Below are positions 8,087 to 16,154 of a DNA stretch of 64,000 nucleotides, piece by piece. Made by a program: the position numbers and the translations under genes. Under the pieces are notes generated by a model that saw nothing but the letters and a program-made list of their open reading frames with translations, was not told the origin of the DNA and searched no databases. The DNA lies in the NCBI GenBank assembly GCA_004298155.1, contig SCRD01000025.1:130650-194649 (forward strand), written 5' to 3'. Numbering within the stretch: position 1 is the first letter of the stretch; every line of letters starts with the position of its first letter. This stretch comes from Acidobacteriota bacterium (GTDB lineage: Bacteria > Acidobacteriota > Terriglobia > UBA7540).

Positions 8087-9784
8087 ATGCGTTCGCTACC
8101 GAAAGTTTTGTGCTTTGTTCTATTGCTTTGCTTCGGAGCAATGCTACCCACAGCGTGGGCGCAGGGGCCTGTCGGCACGATTAACGGCACCATCCTGGAT
8201 CCAGGGGGCGCAGTTGTGCCTGGCGCGGCGGTGGTTGCGACCAACCTTGCCACTGGCATCGAATCAAAGACCACCAGCACGTCGGCGGGCGCTTACACCT
8301 TGCCCTACCTTCCCTCCGGCACATACTCGATTCGGGCCTCCGCCCCGGGCTTCGAAACCTCCACAGCGGCGAACATTATCCTTCGCGTTGCCCAGGACCT
8401 TACAGTGAACATCAGTCTTCGCCTGGGCCAGGTCACCCAGCAGGTGACGGTGAGCGACACGCCCGAACTTCTCGAAACAGGCTCGGCGGAGATAGGCCGC
8501 TACATTACGCAGTCGGAGTACAAGGCGTGGCCCATCCTGCTTGACGACGGCCAGCGGCAGATCCAGAGCTTCATTTTTGACAGTCTGCCCGGCACGACGG
8601 GCGACACCTTCGCGGGGTCGATCAACGGCGGGCAGGAGTACTCTCACGAGATCCTGATCGACGGCATTGCGGTTGGGCGGTCCGATCTTTCCGGAGGAAA
8701 CAACAACGAATTCAGCCCCTCCGCTGAGGCGATCGGCGAGTTCAAACTGCAGGAAGGCGCAATGAGCGCCGAATACAATGGCGGGCAGACTGCCGTCGCG
8801 AATTTCACCATCAAATCCGGGACCAACACCCTGCACGGGTCCGCTTTCTACTACAACCAGAACGAAGCGCTGAACGCCCTTTCTCTCCAGGCCAAGACAG
8901 CCGGCTCAAAGAGAAACAAACATCGGGAAAACAATTACGGGTATTCCCTGGGCGGGCCCATTGTCATTCCCAAGATCTACAATGGCCGCAACAAGACCTT
9001 CTTCTTTACGAACTTTGAACACACCTCATTAGACGATCTGCGCCTGAGCGGTTTCACAACCCTGGCCCCGCTTGAATACAAGAACGGCGATTTTTCAAAG
9101 CTTCTGGACCCGGCCTGGACGGGCAACGCCAAGTCGGGCACGCAAGTCGGCACCGATGCACTGGGCCGGCCCATCATTTTTGGACAGATTTACGATCCCA
9201 GCACCACCAGGACGTTCAACGGCCAGATTGTCCGCGATCCCTTCGCGGGCAACATTATCCCCGGCACGGCGTGGGACCCGGTGGCGAAGAACATTGTTAA
9301 GACCGTCGGCCTCACCGACCCGCAGATCGATAAAATGTTCAACAACACTCCCAGGGTCGGCACCTCCTCCCCCTTCTTCGACCTGCACACTTTTGGCATC
9401 AAGGTCGACCATACGATCAACGAGAAGAACCACATTTCCGGCTACTACAACCGCAGCTACCGGGACCGCAACAACAATGGCGCATCGCGGTATCTGCCTA
9501 TCCCGGGCCTGCCCACCAGCAGTTGGCAGGAGCAAAAAACGCCGGGGCACATGGGAAGGCTTTCATGGACCACGACCATCACGCCCTCCCTGCTGAACCG
9601 CGCCGCGCTGGGCTATAACCGGTTCCGGAACACCAACGGCGCGATCCCGGCCACAGTGAATGCGGACTGGGCAACTAAAGATCGGAATGCAAGGCCTGCC
9701 CGGCACCATGTTCCCCTTCATCGACTTTTCGGGCACCCGGGTCCAGGGAGGTTCGATCGCGCGGATCGGCGTTGGTTTTGTTGA
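8087..9784 (+). CDS. Oar-type TonB-dependent receptor, N-terminal part before a frameshift
   Basis: This is the first part of an outer-membrane receptor that, with the next entry, would span 8087-11633 (about 1181 residues). The start ATG has a strong AAGGAGG six bases upstream and is followed by a signal peptide ending near TAWAQ. A carboxypeptidase-regulatory-like beta-sandwich follows (GTINGTILDPGGAVVPGAAV, about residues 30-110), then the plug region (AEYNGGQTAVANFTIKSGTN) and the first barrel strands (FFTNFEHTSLDDLRL). Such proteins import large substrates through the outer membrane with TonB energy. The family match stops at about 9680, where the reading frame must shift by one base; the last roughly 35 codons to 9784 are out-of-frame junk. 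Confidence 0.8.
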   Translation: MRSLPKVLCFVLLLCFGAMLPTAWAQGPVGTINGTILDPGGAVVPGAAVVATNLATGIESKTTSTSAGAYTLPYLPSGTYSIRASAPGFETSTAANIILRVAQDLTVNISLRLGQVTQQVTVSDTPELLETGSAEIGRYITQSEYKAWPILLDDGQRQIQSFIFDSLPGTTGDTFAGSINGGQEYSHEILIDGIAVGRSDLSGGNNNEFSPSAEAIGEFKLQEGAMSAEYNGGQTAVANFTIKSGTNTLHGSAFYYNQNEALNALSLQAKTAGSKRNKHRENNYGYSLGGPIVIPKIYNGRNKTFFFTNFEHTSLDDLRLSGFTTLAPLEYKNGDFSKLLDPAWTGNAKSGTQVGTDALGRPIIFGQIYDPSTTRTFNGQIVRDPFAGNIIPGTAWDPVAKNIVKTVGLTDPQIDKMFNNTPRVGTSSPFFDLHTFGIKVDHTINEKNHISGYYNRSYRDRNNNGASRYLPIPGLPTSSWQEQKTPGHMGRLSWTTTITPSLLNRAALGYNRFRNTNGAIPATVNADWATKDRNARPARHHVPLHRLFGHPGPGRFDRADRRWFC

Positions 9785-11633
9785 TGACAGTTCCAATGGA
9801 AGCACGGTATTCGCGGATGACGCTACCTGGATCAAAGGGAAGCACAGCGTCAAATTCGGGTACCAGTACTCCCGCTACTTCTATAACGACAATTCACTTT
9901 CCGATGCGGGTAACTTTCATTTCACCGCACAAGCCACCGACCTTCCCGGCTACGATGCTTCTACGGGGCATGCATTTGCAAGCTTCCTGCTTGGCGGGGC
10001 AAGGAGCGCCAGCCACGGCATCACTGGCATCGTCTCAGCGTTCCGCCAGCCCTACCACGAGTTCTATGTTTCCGACGACTGGAAGCTGACCCCGAGGCTG
10101 ACGATCAATTACGGCCTGAGGTGGGGAATTATTCCGCCGCTCCTCGAGCGCACGGGCCGCATGTCTGAGGTCGACTTGACCGCGCCCAACCCTGGCGCTG
10201 ACAACCATCCCGGGGCGCTGGTGTTTGGCTCCCAGTTCAACGACACCTATTGGAAACAGATTGGCCCGCGCTTCGGCCTGGCGTACCAACTCAACAACAA
10301 GATCGTAATTCGTGCCGGTTATGCCATAACCAACACGCCGCCCATTGCCAACAACTGGGGCTATGGAGGGTTTTTGAATGGATTCAATGGCACAGACAAC
10401 GTGGTGGCGGGTACGAGCCAATCGGGATTCGTCGACGACCCTGCAATTTACCTGAGGACGCCTTACCCCGCTTTTACAGGCACGTTGCCTAACACGGACC
10501 CGACCCAATTGAACTACCAAAGCGCGGTATCGACCACTGCCAGAGACGCCAACCGCCCGGGCTACGTGCAGAATTACAGTTTCACGGTCCAATACCTGCT
10601 GCCCAAAGAAACGGTGCTGGAAGTCGCGTTTATCGGCAACAAAGGAACACGCCTGTGGGGGTCCAACAGCCCGTCGGTGTTCAGCGAATACGACGGCCTG
10701 CCATCGAGCCTGCTTTCCATGGGAGATGTTCTCAATGACCCGGTCAGCATGCACCCGCAGTTTATGCCGTATGCCAGCTTCCCCACTGACCTGACCGTGG
10801 CTACGGCGCTCAGGCCCTATCCTCAATACCTTGGGGTGGAGGAGCAATTCCCTTACAACACCAACTCCAATTACAACTCCTTGCAGGTGACGGCCACCAA
10901 ACACCTGAACAAGGGGCTGGCCTTCCTTGCCGCTTACACCTGGTCCAAGGCCATTGGCTATGTGGATGCCAATGGACCCGGGGCCTACTACGCCACCTTG
11001 CAGGACTATCACAACCGCCATTTGGAGAGGTCTCTTGCCTCGTTCAACCATCCGCAGGATTTCAAGTTGACGTGGGTGTGGGACACGCCGGTGGGTAAAG
11101 GCAGACACTTCGACATGCATTGGGCCAATCCAATCCTTGGAGGGTGGCAATTCTCGGCGATCCAGCACTATGTGTCTGGAGATGCAATCGCCATCTCCGA
11201 AGGGGGTCTGAATATACCGGACGGGATTGCTTTCGGGATCCGGCCGGATGTGCTTGCGGGCCAGAACTTGACCCTTGGCGGAGCAGCCACCACCGTCGAC
11301 GTGAACAACCCGACGCCGTACATCAATCCCGCGGCTTTCGCCCTTGTCCCCCAAACGGCAAACGCGGTGCCTCTGCGCGTGGGCACCGCTCCCAGACAGG
11401 AGCCGAACATACGCGGGCCGCATAGCGCGGGCGAAACCTTCCGCATGAGCAAGAAGTTCGCGCTCACCTCGCGGGAGGGGACGTTCTTCGGCGTGGGGAT
11501 GACGATGACCAATCCCTTCAACCGTACCAACCGCTACATCGGTACCACGGACATCACGGCCTCGGATTTTGGAGCGTTGTATGCGGGTGGCGGCGGCCGA
11601 ACCATTCAGTTGGACGCTCGCATCGAGTTTTAG
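9660..11633 (+). CDS. Oar-type TonB-dependent receptor, C-terminal barrel part after a frameshift
   Basis: This carries the beta-barrel of the receptor begun at 8087. The meaningful sequence starts near KIGMQGLPGTMFPFIDFSG, which continues the preceding frame's VNADWATK once one base is removed around 9677-9681. Barrel hallmarks include DDATWIKGKHSVKFGYQYSR, YVSDDWKLTPRLTINYGLRW, and the terminal strand GGGRTIQLDARIEF ending in Phe, the usual signal for BAM-dependent insertion. It has no start codon context of its own. Either the gene is inactivated or the base is an assembly or sequencing error. The 8-bp palindrome at 11688-11705 follows the stop. Confidence 0.8.
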   Translation: MRTGQLKIGMQGLPGTMFPFIDFSGTRVQGGSIARIGVGFVDDSSNGSTVFADDATWIKGKHSVKFGYQYSRYFYNDNSLSDAGNFHFTAQATDLPGYDASTGHAFASFLLGGARSASHGITGIVSAFRQPYHEFYVSDDWKLTPRLTINYGLRWGIIPPLLERTGRMSEVDLTAPNPGADNHPGALVFGSQFNDTYWKQIGPRFGLAYQLNNKIVIRAGYAITNTPPIANNWGYGGFLNGFNGTDNVVAGTSQSGFVDDPAIYLRTPYPAFTGTLPNTDPTQLNYQSAVSTTARDANRPGYVQNYSFTVQYLLPKETVLEVAFIGNKGTRLWGSNSPSVFSEYDGLPSSLLSMGDVLNDPVSMHPQFMPYASFPTDLTVATALRPYPQYLGVEEQFPYNTNSNYNSLQVTATKHLNKGLAFLAAYTWSKAIGYVDANGPGAYYATLQDYHNRHLERSLASFNHPQDFKLTWVWDTPVGKGRHFDMHWANPILGGWQFSAIQHYVSGDAIAISEGGLNIPDGIAFGIRPDVLAGQNLTLGGAATTVDVNNPTPYINPAAFALVPQTANAVPLRVGTAPRQEPNIRGPHSAGETFRMSKKFALTSREGTFFGVGMTMTNPFNRTNRYIGTTDITASDFGALYAGGGGRTIQLDARIEF

Positions 11634-11687
11634 TTGTGCGCTGTCTGAGGCCTTAACGCCGACCTCCGGGCCGGCAGATCGGAACGT

Positions 11688-11705
11688 GCCGGGATGAATC
11701 CCGGC
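11688..11705. repeat. REP-like palindrome, possible transcription stop
   Basis: GCCGGGAT and ATCCCGGC form a perfect 8-bp inverted repeat with a two-base centre (GA), followed by GCTAC. From memory, this GCCGGG...CCCGGCGCTAC type resembles short palindromes that recur between genes of Acidobacteriota. It lies 55 bases after the receptor's stop codon. There is no T-run, so it is at best a weak terminator. An in-frame ATG inside the palindrome (11694) is not a credible start for the next gene. Confidence 0.45.
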
Positions 11706-11762
11706 GCTACAAACCGCGGGGCGGGTGTTAGCCATCCGCTTCACGTGCTATCATACTGGGCC

Positions 11763-13877
11763 ATGGAGCGCCGGTTGATTATTCCTCTCGGCGCAGGGCT
11801 GCGGCCTGAGGTTGGTCCGCGACATGCGGGGACCGGCTGGCGGATCGCTGCCCTGTGCGCATGCCTGTGTCTTCCAGGCTTGCTGTTCCTCACCTCCTGC
11901 AACTCCTCGCAGAAGTCGCGGAGCGAAGCGCAAGCCAAGTTGCGGCCGCTCAACGTGGTGGTGATCACCATCGACACCTTGCGGCCGGACCATGTCCACT
12001 GTTACGGATACCGGGACGTGGAAACGCCGACGCTCGACGCGCTGGCGCAACGCGGGGTGCTGTTTGAGCAGGCCGTGGCGCAGGCGCCGCTGACGCTGCC
12101 CTCCCATGCCAGCATCTTCACGGGCGAGTATCCCACCCGGCACCACGTTCGCGATACGGGCGGTTTTATTCTTCCCGCCTCATCCCGCACCCTGGCGAAA
12201 ATCCTGCAGGAACAGGGCTGGGATACGGCGGCGTTTGTCGGCTCAGCCGTACTCAAGAAGAACTTTGGATTTAATGCAGGCTTTGACGTTTACGACGACC
12301 AGATGCCCAAGCCGGGCCCTTCCGAACAATTTCTGGAAGAGCCGGAGCGGCGCGCCGGGGTCGTGGTTGACCGCGCCATTCACTGGTTGAATACGCAGTC
12401 GCAGAAGCCGTTCTTCCTCTGGGTACACGTGTACGATCCGCATCTTCCCTACGAACCGCCCAGCCCTTTCCGGGAACAGTACAGGAGCCATCCCTACGAT
12501 GGCGAGATCGCTTACACCGATCAGCAGCTTGGCCGGTTGATCGACGTTCTTGGAAAGAAGGACCCCAAAAACACGATTATTGCGGTGCTGTCCGACCACG
12601 GGGAAAGCCTGGGTGAGCACGGCGAGTACACGCACGGGGTGTTTGTTTACGATTCAACTTTGCGGATCGTCTTTATGATGTCGGGGCCGGGAATCCCTGC
12701 CGGGATGCGGATCAAACGGCAGGTGAGAAGCATCGACTTTCTGCCAACGCTGCTCGATCTGATGGGCGGGAAAGCGCCGGATGGGGTGCAGGGCACAAGC
12801 CTGGCGCCAGCGTTCTCTGGCAAGCTGGTTTCTACGGGAGTTTCCTACGCAGAGACGCTTTACCCGAAAATCAATATGGGATGGGCGGAGCTTCGCGCGG
12901 TCCGAACAGACCAATGGAAGTACATCCGCGCGCCGAAGCCTGAGCTCTATGACCTGACCCGGGACCCCAAAGAGACGACGAATGTAATCCAGCAGCATCC
13001 GGTGCAGACTGCAAGGTTTGAATCGATCCTGAATGGGGTGATCTCCGCCGAAGGCCACGGGACAACGGAGAAGGTGGAAATGAAGCTGGTGGATAAGCAG
13101 ACGGAGGCGGAACTTTTTTCGCTGGGCTATCTGTCGGGATATTCGCCCAAGACGTATGAGTTGACAAGCCAGGGCATTGATCCCAAGGACCGCACGCACA
13201 TTCTCAAATTGATTTACGAGGCCGAGAACCCGGCGTCGAAGACGAGCGAGGCGCGCCGCCTCGAACTGGAACGCCAGGCCCTGGCCGAGGACCCCACGAA
13301 TCCCTCGATTTACTACCAGCTTGGGGGACGATACCAGAAGGAGGGCCGGTCCAGGGAGGCGTTGAATCTGTATCAGAGCGCGCTCGCAAAGGGCATCGAG
13401 AGCGGACAGTTGCACTCACACATCGCCACCTTGCTGCTTCGCGAAGGGAAGAAGGACGAAGCTATCGCCCAATATGAGAAGGCAACGCAATTTAATCCCT
13501 CCGATTCGGAGAGCCTGGCCAACCTGGCCACGGCTTACCTCGAAGAGGGCAAGCTTGATGACGCCGAGCGCGCGTTCAAACAGCTTTTGGCTATCGACAC
13601 AGACAGCGCCACGGCGCAAAACGGCCTGGGCCTGATTGCTGTCCAACGCCGGGACCCGCAAACGGCGCGAGGGTATTTCGAGCGCGCTGTCCAGCTTGAC
13701 CCGGACCTGCTGGAGGCGCAGGTGAACCTGGGTTTGATTTATGAAATGCAGGGCGATCGTAAACGGGCGCGGGCATGCTTCGAAGCCTTCCTCGCCAAAG
13801 CCTCACCCGCGCAGTACGCCACGGTGATCCCGAAGGTGCGCCACGAGCTGGCGTCGCTTCAACAAAAAGACCCATGA
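11763..13877 (+). CDS. Sulfatase-fold lipoprotein with C-terminal TPR repeats (Thr at catalytic site)
   Basis: The 704-residue protein starts with a lipoprotein signal (LFLTSC, Cys46). A sulfatase/alkaline-phosphatase-superfamily domain covers about residues 62-420: metal-ligand stretch ITIDTLRPDH with D71 and D76, active-site segment LTLPSHASIFTG, and the later DHGESLGEHGEYTHG. The residue where arylsulfatases carry the formylglycine Cys or Ser is T111 (TLPSH), so this is probably not a formylglycine sulfatase. Thr nucleophiles are used by related phospho- and phosphoglycerol transferases. At least four TPR repeats follow from about residue 515. The ATG at 11763 was chosen over one at 11694 inside a palindrome. 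The stop overlaps the next start as ATGA, so translation is probably coupled. Confidence 0.85.
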   Translation: MERRLIIPLGAGLRPEVGPRHAGTGWRIAALCACLCLPGLLFLTSCNSSQKSRSEAQAKLRPLNVVVITIDTLRPDHVHCYGYRDVETPTLDALAQRGVLFEQAVAQAPLTLPSHASIFTGEYPTRHHVRDTGGFILPASSRTLAKILQEQGWDTAAFVGSAVLKKNFGFNAGFDVYDDQMPKPGPSEQFLEEPERRAGVVVDRAIHWLNTQSQKPFFLWVHVYDPHLPYEPPSPFREQYRSHPYDGEIAYTDQQLGRLIDVLGKKDPKNTIIAVLSDHGESLGEHGEYTHGVFVYDSTLRIVFMMSGPGIPAGMRIKRQVRSIDFLPTLLDLMGGKAPDGVQGTSLAPAFSGKLVSTGVSYAETLYPKINMGWAELRAVRTDQWKYIRAPKPELYDLTRDPKETTNVIQQHPVQTARFESILNGVISAEGHGTTEKVEMKLVDKQTEAELFSLGYLSGYSPKTYELTSQGIDPKDRTHILKLIYEAENPASKTSEARRLELERQALAEDPTNPSIYYQLGGRYQKEGRSREALNLYQSALAKGIESGQLHSHIATLLLREGKKDEAIAQYEKATQFNPSDSESLANLATAYLEEGKLDDAERAFKQLLAIDTDSATAQNGLGLIAVQRRDPQTARGYFERAVQLDPDLLEAQVNLGLIYEMQGDRKRARACFEAFLAKASPAQYATVIPKVRHELASLQQKDP

Positions 13878-14917
13878 ATTATTTCCTGCTCATCCTGGTT
13901 TTGCAGATTGCGGCCCCTGGCCCGACCGAGGGACAGCTAAATCTCGAAACAAGCTGCGACACTGTGCAGAGCATGGCGCTTCGGCAGAGCGCGCGGGCCG
14001 CCCTCAGCAAAAATCAGTATGAAATTGCGGCAGGGGATTTCTCCGAGGCGCTGCGGGAGTGCCCCGCGCAGACTGACATCGTCATTGAACTCTCGCAGGC
14101 GCAGGCCCACCTGCGGCAGTTTGACGCGGCAATCCAGTCTCTCCAGGCCTATCTCAAACAGCAACCTGCGTCGGTCCCCGCCCAGCTCGCCCTGGCAAAT
14201 GTGTATTTTATGGGGCAGCGGCTGGCGGAGGCGAAACGGGAAGCGGAAGGCGTTCTGGGCAAAGACCCCCGGAACCTCGCCGCCATGGAGATCGCGGCCA
14301 ATGCGGAATATCTTCTCGGCAACGTGCTGGCAGCGGAGAACCGCTTCATCGATCTGCTTGACCGATACCCTGACGACGAGAATGGCGCCTACATGCTGGG
14401 CCGGATCTATTACCAGGAAGGCCAGATCGACCAGGCCGTGGGCCAGTTCGAGCGGGTGCTGAAGATCAATCCGCGGTCGTATAAGGCTTATGACAACCTC
14501 GGCCTCTGCTATGAAGCCAGCGGACAAGGCGAGAAAGCGGCCCGCCACTTTTGGGCAGCCATCAAGCTTGCTGATGAGCAACATTCCAACGACGATTGGC
14601 CTCTTGGGAACCTGGCCGAGCTCTACCTGAAACAAGGAGATGCCCAGAAGGCTTTTGCACTGGCTTCGAAAGCCGCTGACCGGAATCCTTACTCGGCGCG
14701 CAACTTCTATCTGGGTGGAAAAGCGCTCTGCGAGCTCAACAAATCCGACTTATGTCTCAACTGGCTGCAGCGCTCTTCGGCGCTTGACCCGAACTATCCG
14801 GAACCTCTCTTCCTGTTGGCCCACGTCTATGAGAAGCTGGGCGATGAGGGAAAGGCCAGGGAGAGTATGGAAAAGTTCCGCAAGGCAAAAGCCAGGCAGC
14901 CGAGCAAACGCAGATAG
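13874..14917 (+). CDS. Exported TPR protein
   Basis: The 347-residue protein has a hydrophobic N-terminus (MNYFLLILVLQIAAPGP) that looks like a signal peptide. The rest is a TPR solenoid, with units such as AAIQSLQAYLKQQPASVPAQ, NGAYMLGRIYYQEGQIDQAV and KAYDNLGLCYEASGQGEKAA. TPR arrays bind other proteins; no catalytic residues are visible. The start overlaps the stop of the sulfatase-TPR gene (ATGA), and the next TPR gene begins two bases after this stop, so the three form one transcription unit. The set may act as an extracytoplasmic scaffold, which is inference. Confidence 0.85.
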   Translation: MNYFLLILVLQIAAPGPTEGQLNLETSCDTVQSMALRQSARAALSKNQYEIAAGDFSEALRECPAQTDIVIELSQAQAHLRQFDAAIQSLQAYLKQQPASVPAQLALANVYFMGQRLAEAKREAEGVLGKDPRNLAAMEIAANAEYLLGNVLAAENRFIDLLDRYPDDENGAYMLGRIYYQEGQIDQAVGQFERVLKINPRSYKAYDNLGLCYEASGQGEKAARHFWAAIKLADEQHSNDDWPLGNLAELYLKQGDAQKAFALASKAADRNPYSARNFYLGGKALCELNKSDLCLNWLQRSSALDPNYPEPLFLLAHVYEKLGDEGKARESMEKFRKAKARQPSKRR

Positions 14918-14919
14918 GC

Positions 14920-16122
14920 ATGATATCCAAAAACAATATCTTCTCTCGCCGGGCCCTGCAACCCGGGCGAATGGCCACGCTTTCTTGGTCGATATGCGCA
15001 GGGCTGCTGTGCGCGGTAACGCTCTGGGCGCAGGTTGCTCCCCCTCCCGAGCCATTGCGGCGTGCAAGAGATCTGGTGATCGCGGGAAAACCCGAGCAGG
15101 CTGCCGCCATCTACCAGGAGCTGGTCCGGAAGTTTCCTGCGAACCCCGACCTTCGCGTGGACCTTTGCGTCGCCTACTACAAGGCCCGGCGCTACAGGGA
15201 CTCGGCGGAGGCGGCAAAGGCAGCGCTCAGGCTTCGGCCGGAATTGCCAGGCGCGAACTTGTTCCTGGGCGCAAGTTATCTCCAACTGGGTGAATTCGCC
15301 TCTGCCATCCCGCCTCTTCAGAAGGTGATCGAAGAGCAACCCACGGAGCGGAATGCGCTGCTCGCCCTGGCAGAAGCCCTTTCAGGGGCCGGACGGTATG
15401 AAGAGGCCGCCGGACGTTTCCAGAAACTGGCGGAAATCGTTCCGGAAAATCCCCGGGTCTGGTATGGCCTGGGCCAATGCTACGATAAGCTCTCCGAGCA
15501 GACGCCCGGGCAAAACGAGCATTACCGGGAATTGGCGCAACAAGCTTACAACCGGCTTGGGCAACTGCCTCCTTCGCCCGAAAGCTACATCCACGCCGCC
15601 GAAATGCGCGAGAAGAGCTCGGAGTGGGTCGAAGCTGCAAAACAATGGCGCGAGGCACTGGCGCTTGCTCCGCAGGATAACCGGGCGCGGTCGGGCCTGG
15701 CCTGGGCGCTCTTTCGAGCACGCGACTACCCCTCGGCGCTGGGGGTGATTGAAGAAATGCGGAAGGACGGCCTGGATTCCGCCGTGCTGAACTTCCTGAC
15801 CGGAGGCTGCTGGCTCAACCTGGAGCAGCCGGAGAAAAGCGTTTCGTTTTTGGAGAAAGCCATCGCCGCCGACCCCGCTTTCCTGCCTGCAAAGGCCGCG
15901 CTCGGACAGGCCCTGCTGCAAACCGGCAAAGCCCCGGAGGCAATTCCGTTCCTGCGGGCCGCACTTTCGCTCGACGAAGATGGCGCCATCCACTTCCAGC
16001 TTTATCGTGCTTATGCCATTGCGGGTGAGGCCGGGGCGGCAAAGCAGGCGCTTGCGGATTACGAGGAGTTTAAGAAAGGGCTTGCCCACGCACCAACGGT
16101 GAGTGGAAGCGTCTACCGTTGA
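14920..16122 (+). CDS. Exported TPR protein
   Basis: The 400-residue protein has a signal-like segment near residues 18-38 (ATLSWSICAGLLCAVTLWAQ) and then TPR repeats throughout. Clear units are KPEQAAAIYQELVRKFPANP, RYRDSAEAAKAALRLRPELP, RYEEAAGRFQKLAEIVPENP and QPEKSVSFLEKAIAADPAFL. It is third in the coupled set with the sulfatase-TPR lipoprotein and another TPR protein, two bases after the previous stop. The helical repeats resemble those of its neighbour, suggesting an old duplication. It converges on the CRTAC1 gene with a 32-base gap between stop codons. The molecular partner is unknown. Confidence 0.83.
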   Translation: MISKNNIFSRRALQPGRMATLSWSICAGLLCAVTLWAQVAPPPEPLRRARDLVIAGKPEQAAAIYQELVRKFPANPDLRVDLCVAYYKARRYRDSAEAAKAALRLRPELPGANLFLGASYLQLGEFASAIPPLQKVIEEQPTERNALLALAEALSGAGRYEEAAGRFQKLAEIVPENPRVWYGLGQCYDKLSEQTPGQNEHYRELAQQAYNRLGQLPPSPESYIHAAEMREKSSEWVEAAKQWREALALAPQDNRARSGLAWALFRARDYPSALGVIEEMRKDGLDSAVLNFLTGGCWLNLEQPEKSVSFLEKAIAADPAFLPAKAALGQALLQTGKAPEAIPFLRAALSLDEDGAIHFQLYRAYAIAGEAGAAKQALADYEEFKKGLAHAPTVSGSVYR

Positions 16123-16154
16123 GGCAACTCCTGGTCCGCGTTCAACCAGCACAA

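Noticed and set aside
10035..11744. Minus-strand 569-codon frame
   Set aside because: Antisense shadow of the TonB receptor barrel, whose motifs are clear on the plus strand.
12654..13415. Minus-strand 253-codon frame
   Set aside because: Antisense to the sulfatase-TPR gene; no recognisable domain.
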